A stretch of 64,000 nucleotides of DNA from Excoecaria cochinchinensis (Eukaryota; Streptophyta; Magnoliopsida; Malpighiales; Euphorbiaceae): contig CANTUQ010000073.1 in NCBI GenBank assembly GCA_947683425.1, positions 12,669,501-12,733,500 of the forward strand, given 5' to 3'. The notes under the pieces are model-generated. The model searched no databases and was not told the origin of the DNA. It worked only from the letters and a program-made list of their open reading frames with translations. Every line of letters starts with the position of its first letter. The stretch's first letter is position 1. A program made the translations under genes and the position numbers. Below are positions 22,610-32,963 of this stretch, in pieces.

Positions 22610-23513
22610 TTTTACGAGACACAAGAGGTTTCTTGGAGGCTCCACCCCAATAGAACATTGAGATGGCCCTCTCGTCTCATTGAGCCCAAACGACCAGAGA
22701 AGGTTCGGGATTTCCCATTTATTCATACCTTGATTAAGTTTATAATTGAGTTTTGAATTTAGCGTTTTATCCCATTTCTCATTCAATTTTAATGCAATTT
22801 AATTTAACGCGCATGTCAATTACATAATGAAAGCGATAAATAAAGTAAATGAAAGCAAAATAAATTACAATAAAACTAGGGGTGGAATACAACCCCCATT
22901 GTAAATAAAAAAACAAATCATACATAAAATGAGCTATTTGTTAAAGATGAGGACATTGGTCCTCACATGCATGTTTTAAAAAAATAATTTTAATGTGACA
23001 ATTTATTTTGGATGGAAGAAACTAGGACCTTGGTTCCATTTTTATTAGGAAAACCCAAGTTAATTTAATAGAAATATTTTATGATTTTTTAATTAACGTG
23101 CATAAAAAATAGATTTACTTATTAAAAATTACATAATAAAATAAATAAACCCAAAATAATGAAAAAAATAAAAATGACAAACAACTCCTAAATGGTATCT
23201 TCAAATCTCCATAGGCTCCCACTTGCCATTGAAAAAAACGCACACATGAAAAATAAGTATTGAAATAAAAAAGACAAATAAAAGTGACGTTAGTAATAAA
23301 AAAAATGAATTTAAACATACAACATGAAAAAAAATTAAATAAAGCAAATAAAAAATGCATTATGTGTGACAAGTTAATTAAATGACATAATAAAAATATG
23401 CAACTTAAGAAATTAACAATTCAACAATTTAACATGCATGAAAAAGTATAAAATAATAATAACAATAATACTAGTAACAAGTTATAACAACAAACAAGGA
23501 TAATAAAAATAAA

Positions 23514-23514
<1 letters not shown>

Positions 23515-23589
<75 letters not shown>

Positions 23590-23842
23590 GTAACAACAAA
23601 CATAATAATAATAATAAATCACAATAATAATATAATAATAATAAACACAATAACAACCAAAGAATATGAACAATCAAATAAACATGCAAGAGTAACAAGA
23701 AATAAAATAAATATAACATATTAAAACATGACAAATAATAATACCAATAAAAATAACAATAATAATATATGAACAACAATGATGATAATGATAATTATAA
23801 AAATAGAAACAAAAGATGAATAATCAAATAAAGAACAAAAGG

Positions 23843-23908
<66 letters not shown>
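23515..23908. repeat. (AAT)n microsatellites in C LTR
   Basis: Pure runs at 23515-23586 and 23842-23908, with interrupted AAT-rich DNA between. Confidence 0.95.
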
Positions 23909-24537
23909 TGAACAATTAAACAAGAATCCAAGAAATAAGAAGCAAAAAATAATAGATCTAAAAGAATTTACATGATAACTATTTAATTGTAAATAAAAAT
24001 TGAATTAAAAATTAAGCCAAGAATGCTTACCCTCAAAATTTAACTTGATGAAATAAAGTTAAATGATCCAATTCCTTGTCTTGATTTGTAGGAATAATAT
24101 TAGAAAAATAAAATATTGAAAAGAAATTTTAACTTAAGAACAAATAATTAATTTATTTGTCTCAAGGTAAAAATTGTTAAATAAAAAAGAAGAAAATTCC
24201 CAAGAACAAAAATTGCTCTTTTTGCTTTGAGAATTATCCTAGGAAAATCTTTTCGAAAGTTGAGAGAATTTGTTCTTGAGAAAAAAGAAGAAGAAAATAA
24301 TTTTTCTCTAAAGAAAATCCCCCCTTAATTCTCTCTCCAAAAATGATTTTATACCTCCCAAAAAAACTCAGATTTTTATTAAATTTAATTAAAATGATTT
24401 AATTTCAATAATCACAAAAAAACTGATGAATTTGAAGAGTTTGGAATTCAAAAAGTTTTAGAATTAAATTTCACAAAAAAATGAAGAAAAAACCATTTTT
24501 TAGGCCAAAAAACGGAAAAACAACAGAATTGGACGAG

Positions 24538-24716
24538 GAGCGCGCGCCAGGGGCCAAGCGATGCCCGGCGGGTGTCGCTGCGCCCAGCACGCGTGCAAGG
24601 CAGCGCGCGCGACACCCAGCATGTCGTTCGCGCAGCAGCGCGCGCTGGACGCTGCGCGTGTCCCAACGCACGGGCAAGCACGCCTCGCAGGCGCTGCCGC
24701 AGCCCCGACACTTGCG
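24538..24716. repeat. GC-rich dyad island in C LTR
   Basis: It contains GCGCGCGACA then TGTCGTTCGCGC with a 7-base loop, homologous in position to GAGCGACAC/GTGTCGCTC of element D (near 43303). Frames through it on both strands are Arg/Ala-rich and not credible as genes. Confidence 0.8.
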
Positions 24717-24944
24717 AAAATATTTTTTTTTATTTTTTTAAAACTTTTTACTAAATACTATAATTTCAAAATATACCCTTTTTGTCTCAAAATAATTTTT
24801 AAAATATATTTTTATTTAGTTTTAATAAATCAAATTGGACAAGGAAATCATCACTTCCAACTTTCATTTTTGCCTATAAATCGGCTCACTTAATTTCATC
24901 ATTGGGTAATCCTGATATAGGCTGCTCGGGACCCGGTGTCTACA

Positions 24945-25223
24945 CCTACGCTGCCACATGTCAAAACCCCATCTCAAAATCTCTCAAACTAGCTAAAAAA
25001 CTTCCGCTGGAGTGTTTTGTCGCGCTTGCGACGCTTGTTGCGCTCGTGACATAACCCTCACACAGGCCACTCACTCCTCTTCTAATACCACTCTTGCACA
25101 ACCAAAAATCTTTATACTATATCACTTGCGACCACTTATAATTATGTCTTATTTTACTCTTAAACTTATCGTAACCCGATAAAACATTGCAAAAACTACT
25201 AGAGTCAAAATTGGGTTGTTACA
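24945..25223 (-). mobile_element. Terminal stub of an L-family LTR
   Basis: Its right end, TCAAAATTGGGTTGTTACA, is nearly the reverse complement of the start of solo LTR L (TGTAACAACCCGATTTGA at 26481), so it is the same or a sister family in opposite orientation. It contains the GTCGCG/CGAC double dyad at 25019-25050. It abuts H protease directly; the other side is lost. Confidence 0.75.
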
Positions 25224-25718
25224 TTTCCTTCTACAGTTAACTACCTCTCGGTGCTTACTCAACCAATCCATACGCAATATTAAATCAAATTTATCAAAAG
25301 GCAACTCAATCGAGTCTACAGGAAACACTTGACCTTGCACTATTAAAGGGCAATTTCTATACACTTTGTTCACAATGACACTATTCCCCAACAGACTAGT
25401 TACACATATATCGTAATCTAAATGCTCAACATCAGACATCTTACCACATAATTTCTTAGAACACACATATAAATGCGTAGATCCAGGGTCTATCAATGCA
25501 AATATTTCTATATCAAAGAGTAAAAATGTACCTGCTATGACATCTGGCGCATCCTGCTCCTCATGAGCCGTCATTGCATATGCCCTTGCCGGCACTATTG
25601 GAGGCCGATCAATAGATTCAGACATTGTACCACCTCGGGACTAGTTACCTCTACCACGTCCTCTACCTCTTCCTCGGTTAACTGGAGATAAGTTAGATCC
25701 ACCTCTACTAGCCTCTTG
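25224..25718 (-). pseudogene. pol: Protease region of Tekay-type element H
   Basis: The minus strand has the chromovirus protease active site ALIDPGSTHLYV and a downstream DLILRMDWLSKHR motif, the usual pair in the Tekay/Del lineage. The part before it (25626-25718) is an Arg/Gly-rich RGRGRGRG linker. The frame ends at 25223, where an LTR stub is inserted, just after NCRRK. RT and everything downstream are missing from the window. A TAG at 25716-25718 separates it from the zinc-knuckle part of gag. Confidence 0.88.
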
Positions 25719-26480
25719 CTAATTCCCTGCCACCTCATAGGCCTTAGAACAGTTGGCTAAGAAATGCTCAGTACTCCCACATCTAAAGCATGCACCAATC
25801 AATTTCCAACATTCACCTCTATGATGCTTGCAGCAATAGGGACACTCAGGTACATCACTTCTATTACCCGATACACCTCTACCGGCACCAGATGCATAAG
25901 ACGACCCTTGCTTCCTGCCCCTGGTAGCTGGGTTACTAGCTGACTCAGCTGAAGGTGCCACTTGTGATTCTCTTATTCTCTTCCCTGAATAGGCCCACCT
26001 TTATTAGAATTCCTCCTCTGCATTCTTTCTCTCTGAATCTCCTGTAATCTTTCCACTCCCATGGCTACCTGTACTATCTGATAGTAGCTCACAGTCTGTA
26101 AAGTGGTCTTGGAGATCAGCAGTTCCTTGATTGGCCTATTCAAACCTTCCTCAAATTGCTGGCATTTGAACTCTTCTGCAAGCATGCTTGTAGGGCCATA
26201 CTTGCTGAGCCTACAGAACTCCTTCTCATACTCAGCTACAGACATAGCTCTCCATCTCAGATTCAGAAATTGCTTCCAATTAGATTCTTGATATGCCTTA
26301 GTGATGAATTTATTTCGAAACTCCTGTATAAAGAATTCCCATGTAATCGGGTTCAGAAGCATTGGATGCCTTAAGACTAATTTCTGCCAGTTGTAGGCAG
26401 ATCCTTGAAGCAAAGTAATCACACATTCCACCTTTTGTTCAGGAGGACACCTCTGAACCTTCTCAATCCAAAACTCAGCC
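25719..26480 (-). pseudogene. gag: Gag (middle and zinc knuckle) of Tekay-type element H
   Basis: 26480-25973 encodes the chromovirus gag core (EFWIEKVQRC, NWQKL, EFRNKFI, EYEKEFCRLSKYG). A one-base frameshift near 25975 puts the C-terminal part (25961-25719) in another frame; it has a CCHC-type knuckle, ACFRCGSTEHFLANC. At 26480 the gag is cut by solo LTR L and continues at 31333. Joining across the insertion (one CAGCC copy removed) reads KSYKA-EFWIEK without a shift, so L entered an open gag. Confidence 0.92.
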
Positions 26481-28409
26481 TGTAACAACCCGATTTGACC
26501 CTAGTAGAATTTTGGAATTTTTGTTAGGAAATTCAAGAGTTTGTGTGTATAAGAGAGTGTATTTGAGTAAGTGACTTGTGTGTGGGTTCTATCGCGAGCA
26601 TGATAGTGTCGCGGGCGCGACAGAATGCTTCACGTGAAGCCTATTTGAGTTGGATTATTTGATGTGTATCGGACACGTGGCAGCGTAGGAGTTTGACAAG
26701 TGGCGTCGTAGGGAATTGACACATGGCTACAAGGGAGAGTGACACTTGGCATCGGACTTTTTTGATTAAGATGAATTAATGAGGTTAGTGGGCATTAATA
26801 TGAATAGTAAATATTGGATTAACATTGACCAACTTCCCATTCTTCTTTCACGTTATTTTTGGCCCCTTTGCTCTTCTTTCTTTATTTTTCTTTGGTCAGC
26901 CATTCTACCTTGCTTTGCCCTCTCTCTTGTTCCTTTTTTCTTCATTTGTGTTGTTCTTAAGAGAATCACTTGGTTTGGGATTAAGAGAGTGGGTTTTTTA
27001 GAAGAGGTAAGTAGTACTATTATGATAGCATTGGTCTTCTTCTTCTGTTTAATTTCTATTTTTGATTTAAAGTAGAAATAAGGATTAACTCAAGTGTTTT
27101 GGTATGGTTTGTTCAAAGCTTTGGACAAGAGAGTAGATAAAGGCAAAGAGAAGATTGGAGCTGAATAGAGAGTTGAGATCAAGCTTCCTAGAGGTTGGGA
27201 TCGAGTGTGATTTTATTATTCTTGCATGTGTTTACATGAAATATGTTTGAATAGAGACATGTTTGAATAGAGAGATGCTTGATGAGCTTTAATTAGCTCA
27301 GCTGCTCTTTTAGAGTATATTTGTTAGACATTCATTTTGATTACTGGCGGTGCTTATGATATGTGTATATATGTTTATAAGTATGTAACTTGATCATTTG
27401 AATGTGTGTTGATGTTGTTAGACGGGTTACCATATAGTTGTGATGATAAAGTTTGGTTTTGGCAAATTTTGCTCATTTTTTATCTGCCTCTGTGTAATGT
27501 TTTTTCCATAAGTAGAGTTTTACATCTCTAAATCGAGTAATTCTTGATCCATTAGAACCATAACTTCAATTCCTACATAGGTCCCAGAAATGACCTTGAG
27601 AACATTCTTGCTCTAAGACCCTGAAAATTGGCCAAAACTGTAGCATCCTTGTTTGAGTCGGGTTACTGGAGCAGTATAGATTATTTAGCTCATATCTTTT
27701 GTTTTACATGTCCAAACGTCCTGAAATTGCCCCATTTTAAAGATAACATCCTATGGAATTATTGTTAAGAAGAGTGTTTTGCCTAAAAATGATGTCTATA
27801 GGTCGGTTTAGACGATGCAAGTTTGAGGTGAGAAGCAGTCTCGTGAAGGTTCTTGACGGAGCCTTCTATCGCGAGCGCGACAGAGCAGGTCATAAGAGTG
27901 ATTTTCCTCTTGATTTAGAGCCTATGGTTGACATGAATGAATTCCCCACCTTTTCCCTCAACTAATTTGTATATTTTTAGGTGTTTCTCTCCCCGAATTG
28001 AACCCGTATTACCCCGGAATGTTTCCGTGGTCTATACCATGTATGTTTAAGTTTACCAAATGATTACAAGATTAGTTATCTGGCTAAATAATGCCACGGC
28101 ATAAGAGTTAGTGTTGAACACGACATGCTCTATAATCTTAATTGTTATATAATGCTTGAGTTATTATAATGCTTTCGGTATAATTTATAGAGTCTTTATG
28201 CTATCTGGCTTCTGTCGCGAGCGCAACTTTTTGTCCCGATTGCGACAGTGAACCCAAATGTTTACATTCTTTTTGATTATTAAGCATGACATGCCATGTG
28301 ATATTGATTATATAGGATTGGATCATGTTATAATGCTTGAGAGATATAATGTATAAGATATAGCGTATAGAGTCTATATGTACAGCCTGAGAGTCAAAGT
28401 AGTGGATAG

Positions 28410-28426
28410 ATAAGCATGCTTATAAA
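28410..28426 (+). promoter_or_regulatory. Palindrome and TATA-like box in L
   Basis: ATAAGCATGCTTAT runs into TATAAAGG. Compared with M and G, both arms of the palindrome carry the same substitution (GGC/GCC to AGC/GCT). Confidence 0.55.
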
Positions 28427-28875
28427 GGGTTACCGCGCAGCTGCTACCGACCGCCCCGTTTGGGCAAAACGGCCGACCCCTGAGATGGTCATATAGATAC
28501 AAATATGATATAGTACATGTTCTAAGACTTCGGTCTTCTGATTATATAGCGCCCGTATCCACAACTAAAGGATTTAAGGCTATTCCTATTATATGTTTTG
28601 AAGTGTACAAGTGTTGATGTATAAGTCTTGTTTTGTATATATGCCTTTGCTTGAGAATGAGAATATGTATACATGACCTGTTAATGAATAAAAGTTTATA
28701 TACATGTGAATATGAGATTATATATGATATATAAATGAATAAGCTCATATGCATGTGAACATAAGATTGTATAGACTATGTGAATACTGATGTTGTATTG
28801 AGCATGATGGTATAAATGATGCATGTGATGTGTGTGCGACTTCGGTAGAAGTCCTTTCCTTTATTTTCATCCCCA

Positions 28876-28893
28876 CTAAGCGTTATCGCTTAG
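28876..28893 (+). promoter_or_regulatory. Conserved LTR hairpin in L
   Basis: CTAAGCG-TTAT-CGCTTAG lies in the context CCCCA...CACGG, the reverse complement of the M and H version. Confidence 0.65.
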
Positions 28894-29150
28894 CACGGAT
28901 GTTTGTTTCCGTGTAGGTTTACAGGTTCGGATCAGTGAGCAGGCATCTGCGCGGCAAGGCCACTAGGAGTTTTGTTTTGATCTCTTTTTGTATAAGATAG
29001 AAATAGAGTTTGTGATGTTTTGAGTAACATCATTATGTAGATAGAAAGTATAGTGTTCATATGTAAATGTTAACTATATTTGTATATGTACCGAAGATGT
29101 ATATGTATTAGGTATAAAGCTTTTGTATTATATACAGTTTATATATATAG

Positions 29151-31177
29151 TGTGACGCGCGCCGGATCCCGATGCAGCAGCCCGTTCGACCGCCCGCACG
29201 TGGGCGATCGGGGGCATTTGCGGGTCCATTGACAGCTTGCAATAAATCGCAAGTGCGTCTATGTTGGGCAACATGGAGGTATCATGGAGTCGCCATCCAA
29301 TAAAACATTGGGAAAGTCACTCTCGCTTCGGAGAGCCTAAGACTGCGCTTGGTATCCATTTTGGGCCAGCTAGAGGGATCATGGAAGGTGAACTTCTCAC
29401 CCTAAAGAGCCTAGGATTAGCGCTAAAGCCTCGTGACCCAAGAAGTATTTTGGAGGATAACCTCTAACCTCTCGAGCCCAAAGACCAGAGCTGGGTCCGG
29501 GATTTCTCATCTATTTCTACCTCAATTAGTTTATGATCAAATTTTAATGTCATTAATTCGCTCTCTCTCCACACTATGCAGTTGATTAAAAGACGCATTT
29601 ATTCACATTCGGAAAGCCGTAAATGATCAAGTAAATAATGAAAGCAATAGATTACAATAAATACAAGGAGCGGAATACAACTCCCTTTTATAAATGTGCG
29701 AAGCATGCATAAATCGGGATATTGCTTATTTTGAGGACTTTGGTCCTCACATGCATCGTTATTAAAATTTTGTGATGATCTTTTTTTTTTATGGAAGTAG
29801 GGCATTGGACCCTTGTTTTGTGTAAATCTCATTTTATTAAATATAAAACCATTGAGTCATTTCTATACATCAACGGGATATGAAAGGAGTACATCCATAT
29901 ACATAAGATAATCAATAAAAGAAATGAAACAAGAGGATTAGGAAACTAAACCGGACGAGATCCTCCAAACATGGTAGATAGCCGCTCAAGCTCGAGATAA
30001 TCCAGGAGGACCGATGTACACTCACAGAAAGTTAAGAGAGGTTAATATACATAAAATTAACACATAAGGAGTCAAGGAGACTTGGAAGAGATAAAAAAGT
30101 TTAAAAGGAGGGAGACAGAACCCACCGACGGCCTTCCTTGTTTGACCGACGGGCGTCGGTTCGGGTATCCGATATGCCCATTTGTCACTCACGGAGGGGC
30201 GTCTGTAGATGGGTGACCGACGGGCGTCGGTGATAAAGATGACCCGTCGGTCACCTCTGTCTCCGAAAAAAACAGAATGGAGAGGGAGAAAAAAAACCTT
30301 TTCAAAGTCAAAAAAAGAATTTTATCCCAAAAAGAGATAAGGGAGTCAAGATAAAAGAAAATAATGATAGATATTCAAAAATTGCACAAAATGAGAAATA
30401 AATATGGAGAAATAATCCGGAATATTTACCCTCAGATAATCGCTTCAGGTGAGATTCTTGTGTCAATTAGAGCCCCGCGCATTCCATGAGAAGCAAAGAT
30501 GAAAGATTAAAGAGAGAAAATGAGATATTTCACCTTCAATCCCTCAGAAAATCGATTTTGGAGTCAAAATCTAAAGAAAACTAATTAGCTTTTAGTTCCC
30601 TTTGATTAATTTGATCCTTGATTCAATAGATTTCTTTAGAAAAAGTGTTTTTGGAAGAGAGAGAAAATGTGCTTGAAATTGGGCAGAGTTTCCTCTTTTG
30701 AAAATTTTTCCAACCCTTTTCAAATGAAAATCCGGAGCTTTTATAGCCAGACACAACCGACGGGCGTCGGTGTATAGAGGCGGGTGTCGGAAGAATCCTT
30801 CTGACACAAGGATTAGTCCGATGGCCCTGCCACATCCACCGACGGGCATCGGAAGGGTTGCGTGCTCCGGGAAACCAGGCGGCATTCTGACAGGGGCGGT
30901 GATTTTTCGACGGGCGTCGGAAAATACCTAGAGCCGTCGGTGACTCGGAGCGACGGGCCGGCTCGACAGACGGGCTGGCCGTCTGTGGAGGACAAAAAGC
31001 CCTTTGACTCGAAAAAACCTCTGTTTTCCTCTCCTTCGGCCCAGGAATGATAAAAACCTCACTTCTCATGGAACGCGGGGCTAAAACCTCTAAATCCAAC
31101 CTCCCATACAGGCTTGGACACTGATTTCATCACAGGGCAACCTCTGATCCGGACCGCTCCGGGACACGGTGCTTACA
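29151..31177 (-). mobile_element. Solo Tat-type LTR K with TATAG target duplication
   Basis: 2027 bp, from TGTGACGCGCGCC to GGTGCTTACA, flanked by TATAG (29146-29150 and 31178-31182). U5 resembles A: TGGAGTCGCCAT at 29285 and ATCCAATAAAACATTGGGAAAG. It has GAGGAC-TTT-GGTCCTC at 29733-29748. No (AAT)n tract is present. GC-rich dyads built on CCGACGGGCGTCGG lie at 30122-30258 and 30757-30989. Several ORF-like frames around 30600-31100 are due to the GC-rich repeats. Confidence 0.93.
30122..30989. repeat. CGACGGGCGTCG dyad clusters in LTR K
   Basis: At least six copies of ACCGACGGGCGTCGGT-like dyads lie in two clusters (30122-30258, 30757-30989). The last is ACAGACGG/CCGTCTGT (30966-30986), which recurs in F as a longer dyad. 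Confidence 0.85.
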
Positions 31178-31332
31178 TATAGTATAAGAGTATTTTGTTT
31201 GGCCCAAATTATATTCTGAATTATTTACTATTATTGCTTTCGCTTTAGTGTATATAAATGGTCGCGTATTTGGTTGTGTATGTATTAGTGTTAACGCTCC
31301 GATATCCTCCCAAGGGGTATTGGGGTGTTACA

Positions 31333-31590
31333 CAGCCTTATAAGATTTATCCAAACTAGTACCATAGAATTCTTCTACACCGTGCTTTCTCAAAGATTCT
31401 AACGGGGCTTTTGGTGCTATCATACGATTAATCACCCTTGCCATGTCTTGCGACATCTTGAGCAAAGCTTCCATTCATACCATTGGAATATCACATCCCA
31501 CACTTGTTGGCACAAACTAACTAGACTCAAACACTTCAGGTTCTCGAGGATTTCAGCAGTCTCTTCTCTAGCGTCGTGAGAAGGATCCAT
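31333..31590 (-). pseudogene. gag: Gag N-terminus of Tekay-type element H
   Basis: The likely start is ATG at 31590 (MDPSHDAREETAEILENL). After a frameshift near 31475 it continues as MEALLKMSQDMARVINRM and GVEEFYGTSLDKSYKA, the usual chromovirus gag N-terminal motif (F.G..DP/S...A). It joins 26480 across solo LTR L. The PBS lies about 90 bp upstream. Confidence 0.82.
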
Positions 31591-31676
31591 TGATCTGATA
31601 CATACACAAGGACGTCCACATTAGGTCAACACAACTATACGCATCCTATTCTACACTATGTCCAAAAATGACTAAA

Positions 31677-31693
31677 CCTAGGCTCTAATACCA
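31677..31693 (-). other. Primer binding site of element H
   Basis: On the minus strand TGGTATTAGAGCCTAGG is one mismatch from the initiator-tRNA-Met site TGGTATCAGAGC usual in plant chromoviruses. It lies five bases from the LTR end. Confidence 0.88.
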
Positions 31694-31698
31694 CAACC

Positions 31699-32963
31699 TA
31701 TAACGCCTATTCCCGACTGCACAAAAGTTTCGCTAAGTTAGTCGAGAACGGTCGTCACAACACGCATTACACATGCATATTGCTTCTCAAAACAAATGCA
31801 AAACCTAAATTAATAAATTTCATTCACATACGCAGCGAAATACACATTCAAAACTCATACTTTTATACAACAATGAACTTAAAATTACATATTTTGTTTC
31901 GGAGTTACATATTATCTCTTTACATACTAAAAGTTATCGTTTACATAACACATAATACATAATACAAAATATCAAAAACCTACACTAAATAAAGAGTCCT
32001 AGTATGTTGACCAATTGGAATACGGGACTGTCCTTCACGTTCGCATCGCTTCAGAACCTACATGGATTAGAAACCCGTGCTAAGCGATAACGCTTAGTGG
32101 GGAAACAACATACTACATGCACATATATAAAATAATTCTTTTAGCAATATAATATACATGCTTAACAATCTTGCTATATTATATACATGCCGCAGAATCA
32201 TAGTATTAATCATGCCTTAGTATGAATTCAGCATCATTAAAAGTTGTATTCACATATCATAATATTGTATGGCAATCAGATAACACATTACATTCACTTT
32301 GCTCATTATAAGTTAACCCATTTTATTATTACCTTGCCTGTAATTCATAGACGTGGATAATGGGTATCGCATCAGTACTCGAGAGTACAGCAATCACATT
32401 TGTATCTGAAGATATGCACTTTCGCACCAGTACTCATAGGTACATAAATAGTCAATAAAAGATAATATATATAAATGAACCCAATAAGGATTCGATACGC
32501 ATTAAAGATTCCGAAAGGTATCAGACACTTCGGCTGCAGCACTTAGACCCTATAAGCATGCCTATCTATCCACTACTCGACTTGTAGGCTAAATTACTAA
32601 TCATTTATTATTGTTCATTTTTCATAGAATATAACATTCATACATTCTCATGAAACATCATAGTATCGATGGTGTCATCCACATATAGATAGTTTAACAT
32701 TTTATCTCATGTTTCACAATTTATACACTTCTATATAGATCCTTACATTTATAACTTCCACATATATAATCATGCATAGGCCCATAGCATAACTCACCGA
32801 AAATAGAACACTTAGAAAACATTTTAGACTTGAGACTTTGTCCCGCTCGTGACAGAACTCAACTCAATCCTCAGTTGTGCTCGCGGCACAAGTCGCGCCC
32901 GCGACAGAACCAAACTTTGGCTTCTGTCGTGCTCGAGGCAATGCTCGTGCCCATGACAGAACA
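31699..32963 (-). mobile_element. 5' LTR of element H, first part
   Basis: It begins TATAACGCC on the plus strand (expected TGTAACGCC, one substitution). It contains the hairpin CTAAGCGATAACGCTTAG (32080-32097) and the palindrome at 32552-32565. Three GTCGCG-type dyads lie at 32838-32960. It is cut at 32963 by element N. Confidence 0.85.

Larger units (their letters stand above)
22610..24944 (-). mobile_element. 5' LTR of element C, U5 end deleted
   Basis: It ends GTGTCTACA at 24944. It has the U5 repeat with CCCAATAGAACATTGAG (near 22650), GAGGACATTGGTCCTC near 22960, (AAT)n at 23515-23586 and 23842-23908, and a GC island at 24538-24716. It is adjacent to an unrelated LTR stub, so C was inserted into that LTR. 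Confidence 0.88.
26481..31332 (+). mobile_element. Solo LTR L with CAGCC target duplication
   Basis: It runs from TGTAACAACCC to GGGGTGTTACA, flanked by CAGCC at 26476-26480 and 31333-31337. Without the inserted K it is about 2.8 kb. Plus orientation is shown by the hairpin CTAAGCGTTATCGCTTAG (28876-28893) and the palindrome with TATAAAGG (28410-28426), which are reversed relative to H, M and G. It has three GC-rich dyads of the GTCGCG type (26590, 27867, 28212). It contains no coding region. Confidence 0.93.

Noticed and set aside
24448..24893. Overlapping Arg/Ala-rich frames on both strands in the C LTR GC island
   Set aside because: Open on both strands only because GC-rich repeats lack stops; no similarity between the C and D versions at protein level.
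30623..31099. 158-codon minus-strand frame in LTR K
   Set aside because: It lies in GC-rich dyad repeats of a solo LTR; no motif or start context supports a gene.
32956..32963. 8-bp ACAGAACA as a true 8-bp target duplication of N
   Set aside because: Ty3/gypsy integrases usually make 5-bp duplications; the extra identity may be chance or an LTR-boundary ambiguity.
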